64,000 bases of DNA from Croceicoccus marinus (GTDB lineage Bacteria > Pseudomonadota > Alphaproteobacteria > Sphingomonadales > Sphingomonadaceae). The position numbers were made by a program, and so were the translations under genes. The notes under the pieces were generated by a model, which was not told the origin of the DNA, ran no database searches, and saw nothing but the letters and a program-made list of their open reading frames with translations. The first letter of the stretch is position 1. The number at the start of each line of letters is the position of its first letter. The stretch covers positions 2,319,501 through 2,383,500 of the forward strand of contig NZ_CP019602.1 in the NCBI RefSeq assembly GCF_001661675.2. The letters are read 5' to 3'. Of this stretch, positions 35,246-42,820 are shown one piece after another.

Positions 35246-38026
35246 ATGAAGTTAAAGCCTAAAACGGAACTGGATTGCCTGGCTGTCGGTTCGCCGGAGC
35301 AGCGGCGGCAATGCGCTGCGCCGCGCGGCGATCTTCGGTATGCGGTGCTCGCAGAACGGCAGTGGCGGCGGGAAGCGTGGGCTGAATATCAGCACGTGAA
35401 ATCCGTGAAGCGACTGGAGCTTGAAACGAAAGAAGCGCAGCGTGAATGGGATCGGCCTCACCGCAATTTCAAGGTCACAAGAGAAGCCACTTGGGGCAAG
35501 GAAAAGGGCATGGGTGTGCCGCGTCATGTCCTGCATCGCGTCGTCGCAATGCACAGCGCCGGAGGCACCTTGCCACGATATTCCCATGCTTTGACCGATA
35601 AGGCCGGACGTCTCTTCGTTTTCCAGCGGATACGCTACTATTCGGCCCGGAATTCGAAGCAGGGCCGCGGCGCCGACGCCGCACGCTACGCCATGAAAGG
35701 GGCACATGTTCTAGGCGACGGCAGGGACTGCATCTCCAGCAATGTCGGCGACACATTCGAGGAAATCGTGGCTGGAATGGACGTCGCCGAAGGCGTCAAT
35801 CGCACCGTTTCGTTGGACGCGAAAACGCTTTTCCACGGCATCATGCAGTCGTGTCATGACCTCACGCCGGAACAACAATTCGAACTGGCTTGCGACTATG
35901 CCGAGTACGTATTCGGGCGACAGCAACTACCATATTTGGTCGTTCTGCATCCGCCGAGTGCCGAGGGCGATCAGCGAAACTGGCACGTCCACTTCCTCTA
36001 TTCCTTCAGGCCGATGAGCAAGATCGGTGAAGGCGAATGGGCTGTTGGCAAGTACCTCAGGACCGATCTCGATACCCCGGAACAGTTCTCGCGCCTTCGA
36101 TTCTTGTGGGCCGAAGCGCTCAATCACGCTTGCGAGAAGGCCGGTGTAGCGAAGCGCTTCACCCATCTCTCGTACGCCGCAGCAGGTGTCGATTTCATAC
36201 CGCAAACCCATCTGGGCGAGGGACTGACCGCCAAGGTCAGGCGCGGTGAACGCTCTACTGTCAACGAAGCGAACCATCGCATCGCGATGCGGAACAGTAT
36301 GGTGCGGGCGGTGCGAGATCTGAGGGCGAAGCTCCTCGCCACGGTCTCCCAAACCACGGACGCGGTCGAGCGCTTGCACCGTGCCGCGACCTTGGCCCTG
36401 GACGTTTCAGCTACCTTGAGCGATCTGCACGCTCGACCTGGTCCTTGGAAGGTTCTGGATGCTCGATGGTCGATCCCAACCGGACCCGCCGCGGTGAATG
36501 ACAACAATGCTTCTGTGGATTCGAAGGTCGGGCAGCATTCTGATGCGCTCCCATCTGGCATCGCGAACAGTGTTTCGATCATACCGCCATCGCTAAAGCT
36601 CAAGGCGTTGGAGAACGATACGATCCCACCCCTCCCTACAGCAATTTACGGAAGGATGACGCTTCCAGCAAAACCGCTCAAGATTGATTACCGGCTTCAG
36701 GCCGCACGCCCTGCCCAGGTCGAGACTACGGAACTGTTCCAGCGGATTGCAGTGTCTGGGCCTTTACCGCGCGTGATTTCTCCACCGGCCAAACACAGCG
36801 TTCTGACCCGCATTTCGGTATCGGTGCTGTCCATTCCGAAGGCTCTAAGCTTCTCGAAACCGGCAAAAATGGGCTTGGCCAGGCTTCAACTTGAGGCCTC
36901 ATTGCCGCGTTCGCCAGTCTCCTCCGGAACAGAATCCAAGGCTAGCGTCGCCAAGCTTCACGCAGCGTGTGACCGCAACCTGCCGGCAGGACCTCAAGCC
37001 TCACCACCACTGGTTCCAATGGCGCAGTTCTTGTCTGAGGGGCCTTTAATTCCGTCGGTGGTTTCGAGAAATGACGAGCACGCCACTCCCACCTTGCGAA
37101 GCCGTGTCATCGATCATCGTATACCGAAAGGCGTGGAGTCGATTGTCGATGCGCAGTCGGTCAAGACTGGCGACAGTGCAACAAAGGCTTTTGCAAAGGG
37201 CGACGCATCACCCGCTGCGTCGGAGGCGCTCGGTTCACAAACAGGCCCGGTTCGAGTTCAGACAACCGAAAAAAAGCGGCCAGTGCCCGTTCCTTCTGAC
37301 TCCACTGAGGATGCCTCCAATCGCAAGTCGTTTCCTGTGATCCGGACCGACCGCGACGAGGCCTGGCCAGGTTCGTCGACAGAAACCGACCCTATCGCCA
37401 ACCCCGCTCGCCGTGATTTTGTCCGCGCGCAAGAGCAGGATCGAGATGAGGAAGAGAAGCGCAAACCCATTCATAAACCGAACTCGGAAGCGATACGATT
37501 AGCGGCTGAAACCTTCAGGGCGCGACAGCTACTGCTCGGAATTCTGGAGCAAGAGCGGCATGTCATAACCAAAGATGCCGAAGGGAGAGTTGCCTTACCC
37601 GCAGCCCTATTGCAGCGCGCCGAGCTTCTTCCAGAGCAAATCGCCGATGCGAAAATGCAGGACCGGCTCGCGCGCTTCCACGCTCGCAATAAGTTGGAGC
37701 TTCAGGAAATGGCCCGCCAAACTTGCGAGGAACTCTGGTTCGGCGAAGAATTCTGGCAACCTTCCCACCCATCTTCCGCTGAGGTGCTCGACATCTTCCG
37801 AAGATGGCGAGACTGCCCTGAAGTTCAGGAAGCATTGCGCAGGACGCATCGGCTTACATCGGGCGCAGACCATACGAACGAACAGGATGCGCGGGAAAAA
37901 TTTTTTCTCGGATTGCTATTACAACAGGGCGAGGACGGGAATTATTCGTCGAAGGTTTCTTCTGGCAGGGTAGTCGCTTCGCGACCGAGGGGTCCTTGGT
38001 CAAGCGATACAGGCTATGGCAGATGA
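35246..38026 (+). CDS. MobA/MobL-family relaxase
   Basis: 926 aa. The N-terminal 330 residues carry relaxase features: RYYSARNSKQGRGADAARYA, the metal-binding NWHVHFLYS (His247, His249) and HLSYAAAGVDFIPQTHLG, which matches the HRS-Y-x4-G-x5-P-HLG block of MobA/MobL proteins. The middle 400 residues are Ser/Pro-rich and look disordered; the C-terminus is helical (residues 740-900). It would nick the island's transfer origin and carry the strand to a recipient. No helicase or primase motif is seen. An IS110-type element follows 10 bp after the stop. Confidence 0.8.
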   Translation: MKLKPKTELDCLAVGSPEQRRQCAAPRGDLRYAVLAERQWRREAWAEYQHVKSVKRLELETKEAQREWDRPHRNFKVTREATWGKEKGMGVPRHVLHRVVAMHSAGGTLPRYSHALTDKAGRLFVFQRIRYYSARNSKQGRGADAARYAMKGAHVLGDGRDCISSNVGDTFEEIVAGMDVAEGVNRTVSLDAKTLFHGIMQSCHDLTPEQQFELACDYAEYVFGRQQLPYLVVLHPPSAEGDQRNWHVHFLYSFRPMSKIGEGEWAVGKYLRTDLDTPEQFSRLRFLWAEALNHACEKAGVAKRFTHLSYAAAGVDFIPQTHLGEGLTAKVRRGERSTVNEANHRIAMRNSMVRAVRDLRAKLLATVSQTTDAVERLHRAATLALDVSATLSDLHARPGPWKVLDARWSIPTGPAAVNDNNASVDSKVGQHSDALPSGIANSVSIIPPSLKLKALENDTIPPLPTAIYGRMTLPAKPLKIDYRLQAARPAQVETTELFQRIAVSGPLPRVISPPAKHSVLTRISVSVLSIPKALSFSKPAKMGLARLQLEASLPRSPVSSGTESKASVAKLHAACDRNLPAGPQASPPLVPMAQFLSEGPLIPSVVSRNDEHATPTLRSRVIDHRIPKGVESIVDAQSVKTGDSATKAFAKGDASPAASEALGSQTGPVRVQTTEKKRPVPVPSDSTEDASNRKSFPVIRTDRDEAWPGSSTETDPIANPARRDFVRAQEQDRDEEEKRKPIHKPNSEAIRLAAETFRARQLLLGILEQERHVITKDAEGRVALPAALLQRAELLPEQIADAKMQDRLARFHARNKLELQEMARQTCEELWFGEEFWQPSHPSSAEVLDIFRRWRDCPEVQEALRRTHRLTSGADHTNEQDAREKFFLGLLLQQGEDGNYSSKVSSGRVVASRPRGPWSSDTGYGR

Positions 38027-38050
38027 TGGGCCGTGTGTGGACGGCCCTCC

Positions 38051-38303
38051 GTTGGCAAGGGATTTTCGAAGTTCTGCACTGCGCTGGTCGAGGCGGCCAT
38101 GTGTCCGGCCTTTGATTGCGGCTATGTCATGCGCCGCTGGCCATGATGCCTTTCGCGCGAACCGGGTCCCGACCTATAGCTCGCGCTCGAAGCGCCACGG
38201 CCCAAAATGGGTTTTCCCGATCCGGCGGTTTCAACCGGCTTGGTGCATCAACTCCTTTTTGCCCTTTCCAACCTCGTCGACGCAGCAGCTCCGCGCCTTA
38301 ACT
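38051..38303 (-). ncRNA. Probable bridge/seek RNA region of the IS110-type element
   Basis: About 250 bp between the transposase stop and the end of the element has no convincing coding sequence. IS1111-type elements encode their target- and donor-pairing guide RNA in exactly this 3' end. I did not derive the fold or the guide loops; the call rests on position and family knowledge. Confidence 0.4.
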
Positions 38304-39332
38304 CTACGCCGCCATCGGCAATGGTTCTCGGTAATGTTCGCCGCTGGTCATCAGCGCCCAGACCATGCGCCCATTCTTGTTCGCGAGCGCTACCGCGGCG
38401 ACCTTGGCGGGGCGGCGAGCAAGCAACTGCACCAGCCAAGGTCGCTTCGTGCCGTGACGCTGTGCGTAACGGATCACCGCCATCGCTCCGACCACCAGCA
38501 TCTGCCGCAGGTATCGGTTACCAGCGCGTGTGATGCTGCCGAGCCGGTCCTTCCCGCCCGACGAGTTCTGCTTGGGCACGAGCCCGATCCAAGCCGCCAG
38601 GTCGCGGCCGGTCCTGAACACACTGAGATCGGCAACCGAGGCAACGAACGCACTCGCAAGGAGCGGGCCCACGCCGGGGATCTCCATTAGCCTGCGACCG
38701 AGTTCGGTCCGCCGCGCGCTGGCGAGCACACGCCGATCGTTCTCGAGGATTTGCCGCTTCACGACATCCAGCTGGGCTGCCAGCATCTGCAGACAGAGGC
38801 GGGCATCCTCGGGCACGCGATCATCACCGGCATCCGCGACCACCTCGAGCAGCCGCTCGACGCCGAGCCGACCGACAGGTGCCACCACTCCGAACTCGGA
38901 GATATGAGCACGAATCGCGTTCGAGATCTGGGTGCGCTGCCGGTTCAGCATCAACCGCACACGGTGGAGCATCATCAAGCTCTGTTGCTCCGGGCTCTTC
39001 ACCGCGACGAAGCGCATCGTCGGCCGGGTCACCGCTTCGCAGATCGCTTCCGCATCGGCAGCGTCGTTCTTCCCACGCTTGACGTAGGGCTTCACGTGCT
39101 GCGCCGGCATCAGCTTCACGTCGTGACCCAGTGCGGTCAGCTCTCGCGCCCAGTAGTGTGAGTTGTTGCACGCCTCGATGCCGACGAGACACCGCGGCAG
39201 CTTCGCGAAGAATGGCAGCATCCTGGCTCGCGTCAGTCGGCGGCGGATCAGCACCTCGCCACCTGCTCCAACACCATGCACCTTGAACACCGACTTCGCG
39301 ATATCCAGACCGATCGTAACGACTTCGCCCAT
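38304..39332 (-). CDS. IS110-family transposase (DEDD recombinase)
   Basis: 342 aa. DEDD domain: GLDIAKSVFKVHG, VGIEACNNSHYWAREL and KRGKNDAADAEAI supply the acidic residues. The C-terminal Tnp20 domain holds the catalytic Ser in RLGSITRAGNRYLRQ, after the helix-hairpin-helix IPGVGPLLASA. It recombines DNA guided by an element-encoded RNA. Complete. Confidence 0.93.
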   Translation of the reverse strand: MGEVVTIGLDIAKSVFKVHGVGAGGEVLIRRRLTRARMLPFFAKLPRCLVGIEACNNSHYWARELTALGHDVKLMPAQHVKPYVKRGKNDAADAEAICEAVTRPTMRFVAVKSPEQQSLMMLHRVRLMLNRQRTQISNAIRAHISEFGVVAPVGRLGVERLLEVVADAGDDRVPEDARLCLQMLAAQLDVVKRQILENDRRVLASARRTELGRRLMEIPGVGPLLASAFVASVADLSVFRTGRDLAAWIGLVPKQNSSGGKDRLGSITRAGNRYLRQMLVVGAMAVIRYAQRHGTKRPWLVQLLARRPAKVAAVALANKNGRMVWALMTSGEHYREPLPMAA

Positions 39333-39503
39333 CTCGACTCTCCTTCCAGCTCAACCACGCGATATTACCGCAGGAGGGTGGAGAGCCGTCCACAGCATCA
39401 GTAGCGGACTGTCTGCTCCTTGGTCTAAGCATGACCACAACGGAACTAGACATCGACCGCTCGGATCTTAAGTCAGTATAAGAAGTCGCCAGTTCGATCT
39501 CGT

Positions 39504-40205
39504 TTACAAATTGGCGAATTCCTCTCCGAGCGCCAGTGGACTTTCGAACTTTTCCTCTTCCGGCGCGCCGACTGCCGGCTTTTTCCGGATGTGAAGATTG
39601 TTCTGCACGCAATCGACCAGAAAGGCGCCGAGATCGCCCATGCGGCAGCGGAAAGCGAGTTTTGGAAGGAATTCCTCCTCGACCAGCAGGTCGCCCGAGG
39701 CGGGCTTATTGATGAGCCAGCCCGGACGTACCGCGGTCCAGCGAAGTCCGGGACGTTCCTCGAGCAGCGCCTCCATTTCCTTCATCTGTTCGAGGATGTT
39801 GTGCAGGGCGGGCACGACCGTCAGCTTGAACCATGTCGGCAGATTGGGCTGATCGATCACGAAGGCTGCGGAAATCACCGCGATGCGGTCGATCCCGGCC
39901 CCCTCCATCCCGTCCAGGATATGGCGCGTGCCGTCCATATAGAGCGGCGGCGGCGACAAGGCGTTGCCGGGCGAGAAACCGACGCCCAGCGTCGAGATCA
40001 CCGCGTCGCAACCTTCCATGGCTTCGGCGAGGCCGCCTTGAAGAACATCCGCCTGCCGATAGGTCACGCCGTTGATGCGGTCGGCCTCGTCGGGCAGCGC
40101 GCGGTCGATCGCGACCACCTCCAGCCCAGCGCGCAAGGCGTGTCTCACGGTTTCGCGACCGGTGGCTCCGCTGGCGCCGAACACTGCGATGCGTTTCTGG
40201 CTCAA
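39504..40205 (-). CDS. NAD(P)-binding NmrA/SDR-like oxidoreductase
   Basis: 233 aa from a TTG start at 40205 with AAGGAG seven bases before it. The Rossmann loop GASGATGRETV is at 10-20, and the layout matches NAD(P)H-binding atypical short-chain reductases (SDR_a5/NmrA-like). The usual YxxxK is not seen, so it may be a sensor or act on a small molecule. It is divergent from the oxidase cluster; function unknown. Confidence 0.75.
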   Translation of the reverse strand: MSQKRIAVFGASGATGRETVRHALRAGLEVVAIDRALPDEADRINGVTYRQADVLQGGLAEAMEGCDAVISTLGVGFSPGNALSPPPLYMDGTRHILDGMEGAGIDRIAVISAAFVIDQPNLPTWFKLTVVPALHNILEQMKEMEALLEERPGLRWTAVRPGWLINKPASGDLLVEEEFLPKLAFRCRMGDLGAFLVDCVQNNLHIRKKPAVGAPEEEKFESPLALGEEFANL

Positions 40206-40354
40206 TTTTTATACTCCTTGGGCCGGACAAACCGGAAAAATTGTTGCGATTGACTTTCAAACCGCAATCGCGCCAGCTATGTTCCCCCCAAATGCCGGGT
40301 CTTCCCCTATTTCAGGTGGCCACGGCAGATTGATCCGTTCGATTTGGGGAAGCG

Positions 40355-41122
40355 ATGCGAATGTTTGCCGGCAGCTACTGCGGAAGCCCGCCGAGCCTGG
40401 CGGAAGTCGCGACGCGCTGGAATTTCGATCCCGCCCTTCTCGCGGTTCTGGCCCTCGGGCTCGCGCTCAGCCTGCGGGCGGGAAACCGGCTGGCGACCGT
40501 CGGAATGGCGCTTCTCGCCATCGCTTTCGTCTCGCCTCTGTGCGCCGCGAGCGTGACGCTCTTCTCCGCCCGCTCGCTCCATCATCTGCTGCTGATCCTT
40601 GGTGCGCTGTGCTTCGCCATGGCAATGCGCGAGAGCGAGGTATCGAGCCGGCTTGCGCGCTCGCTCTTTCGACGGCGCGTTCCGGTCGGCCCGGCAACCA
40701 TCGGCATGACCGCGGTGCTGTGGGGCTGGCGCGTGCCTTCGCTCTACGATGCCGCGCTGGCCGACATGCTGGTGTACTGGACGATGCAGCTCTCGATCCT
40801 TGCTTCCTCTTTCGCCTTCTGGCTGGCCATTTGCCGGGCGAGCGCGGTTGGCGCAGTCGGCGGACTGCTCGGCGGGACAGTTCAGATGGGCTTTCTGAGC
40901 GCGCTTCTGACCTTTGCGACCGAGCCTCTTTATCGCATTCACATCGCCGCCGCCCCATCCTGGGGAATATCGCCGCTGGCCGATCAGCAGCTTGCCGGAC
41001 TGATCATGTGGGTCGGCGGCATGGCGCCTTTCGCGATCGGCGCGGCTGCGATCGCCCGAAACGCGTGGGCGCGCCAGAACGCGGCGCAGCCCGCGCCGGT
41101 CGTCTCCCGGAACCCCGTCTGA
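40355..41122 (+). CDS. ctaG: Cytochrome c oxidase assembly factor (CtaG, caa3 type)
   Basis: 255 aa integral membrane protein with about seven hydrophobic segments. SLHHLLLILG and WGWRVPSLYDAAL are typical of the CtaG_Cox/DUF1404 family, which helps insert copper or assemble aa3/caa3-type oxidases. It opens a set of oxidase genes that follow on the same strand. Confidence 0.85.
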   Translation: MRMFAGSYCGSPPSLAEVATRWNFDPALLAVLALGLALSLRAGNRLATVGMALLAIAFVSPLCAASVTLFSARSLHHLLLILGALCFAMAMRESEVSSRLARSLFRRRVPVGPATIGMTAVLWGWRVPSLYDAALADMLVYWTMQLSILASSFAFWLAICRASAVGAVGGLLGGTVQMGFLSALLTFATEPLYRIHIAAAPSWGISPLADQQLAGLIMWVGGMAPFAIGAAAIARNAWARQNAAQPAPVVSRNPV

Positions 41123-41123
41123 G

Positions 41124-41615
41124 ATGATCCTCTCGCTGGTCAAGGCGATCCATATCGCCGCGCTCATCATATGGTGTGCGGGGCTCGTGGGCTTGCCGCT
41201 GATGCTGAGCAAGCATGAAATCGGCGAAAACCAGGCGAGCTACAGTCAGTTGCGCCTGCTGACGCATCGCGCCTATTCCTATTTCGTCACACCCGCGGCG
41301 ATCATCGCCATCGCGGCGGGCACCGCGCTGATCTTCTTAGCAAGCGCCTTCACTCTATGGATGTTCGTGAAGCTGTTGGCGGTCGGCGTGCTGGTTTCGC
41401 TTCACGCCTGGATCGGGCATTTGGTCGTGCTGATGAGCGAACGGCGCGGCCGCTACGCTCCGCGCAGCGCGCTTCCCACGCTCCTGCCGATCATGATCGC
41501 GATGGTGGCGATCCTGTTCCTGGTGCTGGGAAAACCTGCGCTCGAAAGCTTCGCGCCCGCTTGGCTCACCCAGCCGCTCGGTCACGAACTTCCGGTTGAC
41601 GAGACGCCAATTTGA
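41124..41615 (+). CDS. CopD/HemJ-like four-helix membrane protein
   Basis: 163 aa starting 1 bp after the ctaG stop. Four hydrophobic segments; the first contains the conserved KAIHIAALIIWCAGL, and a second His-containing helix has HAWIGHLVV. This layout suggests a haem- or copper-handling role supporting oxidase assembly. Its 3' end overlaps a minus-strand gene by 34 bp. Confidence 0.75.
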   Translation: MILSLVKAIHIAALIIWCAGLVGLPLMLSKHEIGENQASYSQLRLLTHRAYSYFVTPAAIIAIAAGTALIFLASAFTLWMFVKLLAVGVLVSLHAWIGHLVVLMSERRGRYAPRSALPTLLPIMIAMVAILFLVLGKPALESFAPAWLTQPLGHELPVDETPI

Positions 41616-42130
41616 TATTCGAACACCAGCTTGCCCCCGTGCCATCCGGTAAAGCCGGTAAAGCCAACGGCGAAGGCGGAAATCATGATACCGAAGGGCA
41701 GCACGGCCTGTTCGTAACCGAGCAGCCGGAAGCCCCAGTTCATGCCCAGGATCGACAGCAGCATCACCGCGATGATGAAATGCGTCCAGCTGGCCGCGCG
41801 CTGGCGAATGCCGGGCACGCTGAGCAGCTCGGCCGTTCCGGTGACGCCGGCCAGCACGCCGAACAGGAATGCCATTCCGGCCGCCCACAATCCGGCACGC
41901 GCCCAGAAGAGGTCGCCTGTCCACCAGTAGAAGACGTCCGCACCCAGCACACAGGCGGTGAGTGCGATCGGGAAGGCAACCAGCATCGCGTGAAGGGGAT
42001 GGCCCGCGAGAGCGATGCGCGATTCCAGTCGATGGAAATTGGGCTGTTTTTCAATCGGATCGATCAGCTCTTCCGGATCGGCCTCGACAAGCTTCTTCTC
42101 GGCAACCTTTTCGTGCATCGTCTTGCTCAT
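41582..42130 (-). CDS. DUF2231 membrane protein
   Basis: 182 aa. A hydrophilic N-terminus (about 1-40), then four transmembrane helices beginning with GHPLHAMLVAFPIAL, the DUF2231 mark. Function unknown; frequently seen near respiratory genes. Convergent with the CopD-like gene and divergent from coxB, with a short overlap at each end, so it sits inside the cluster on the opposite strand. Confidence 0.8.
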   Translation of the reverse strand: MSKTMHEKVAEKKLVEADPEELIDPIEKQPNFHRLESRIALAGHPLHAMLVAFPIALTACVLGADVFYWWTGDLFWARAGLWAAGMAFLFGVLAGVTGTAELLSVPGIRQRAASWTHFIIAVMLLSILGMNWGFRLLGYEQAVLPFGIMISAFAVGFTGFTGWHGGKLVFEYQIGVSSTGSS

Positions 42131-42820
42131 CGCATTCGTCCTTCGGGCAAGCGGGTCCGCTTCGGGGCCCCGATCCTTCTATCGTCTCTTCTTGCGGCCT
42201 GCGCGGGGTCTTTGTCCACCATCGATCCGGCGGGTCCCTCCGCATCGCGCGTGGCGAGCCTGTGGTGGTGGATGCTGGGCGGCTCAGCAATCCTGTCCGC
42301 ACTGGTGTTCGCATTGCTTCTCGTCGCGCTTTTCCGGCGAGGCGTGGCGGACAGGAAGACGCCCGAGCGAAAGCGGGTATGGATCGGCTGGCTCGGCCTC
42401 GGCATGCCGATCGCCGTGCTCATGGTCTTGCTGGCTTTTGCCCTCTCGGTCGGCGAACGCAATCTGCCGACCGGTCCCGCCGCCCGGACCATAGACGTGC
42501 GGGCCTATAATTACGGCTGGGAATTCTGTGACGAGGACGGCCGTTGCAGCGAAGGCATGCTGCGGATCCCTGCCGGTCAGCCCGTCGATCTCGACATCAC
42601 ATCCAGCGACGTGATCCACAGCCTATGGATCCCGCGTTTGGCAGGCAAGATGGACGCCATCCCCGGTCAGGTGAACCGCCTCAGGATCGAGGCGAGCGTG
42701 CCCGGCACCTACGAAGCGGTCTGCGCCGAATATTGCGGTATCGGCCATGCCAATCACCGGTTCGTGGTCGAAGCTTACGATATAGGCGAAAGCGTTGCCG
42801 CAGGAGGAACCGCACCTTGA
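42113..42820 (+). CDS. coxB: Cytochrome c oxidase subunit II, CuA Met replaced by His
   Basis: 235 aa from a GTG at 42113, the only standard start before the lipobox (LLAAC); it overlaps the divergent DUF2231 gene by 18 bp, so the start is not certain. Two transmembrane helices, then a cupredoxin domain. CuA ligands: His169 (VIHSLWIP), Cys204, Glu206, Cys208 and His212 (CAEYCGIGH). The Met normally three residues later is His215 (HANH). A TTGA overlap links it to the subunit I gene. Confidence 0.85.
   Translation: MHRLAHRIRPSGKRVRFGAPILLSSLLAACAGSLSTIDPAGPSASRVASLWWWMLGGSAILSALVFALLLVALFRRGVADRKTPERKRVWIGWLGLGMPIAVLMVLLAFALSVGERNLPTGPAARTIDVRAYNYGWEFCDEDGRCSEGMLRIPAGQPVDLDITSSDVIHSLWIPRLAGKMDAIPGQVNRLRIEASVPGTYEAVCAEYCGIGHANHRFVVEAYDIGESVAAGGTAP

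Larger units (their letters stand above)
38036..39394 (-). mobile_element. IS110-family (IS1111-type) insertion sequence
   Basis: TGTGGACGGCCCTCC at 38036-38050 and its complement at 39380-39394 agree at 14 of 15 positions and form subterminal inverted repeats, a mark of the IS1111 subgroup. The transposase is inside on the minus strand, with about 50 bp on its 5' side and 250 bp of non-coding DNA on its 3' side. True ends probably lie a few bases outside the repeats. No target duplication is evident, as expected. Confidence 0.8.

Noticed and set aside
37988..39435. TCCTTGGTC on both sides of the IS110-type element as a duplication
   Set aside because: The two copies are at unequal distances from the ends and IS110 elements do not make long duplications; likely chance.
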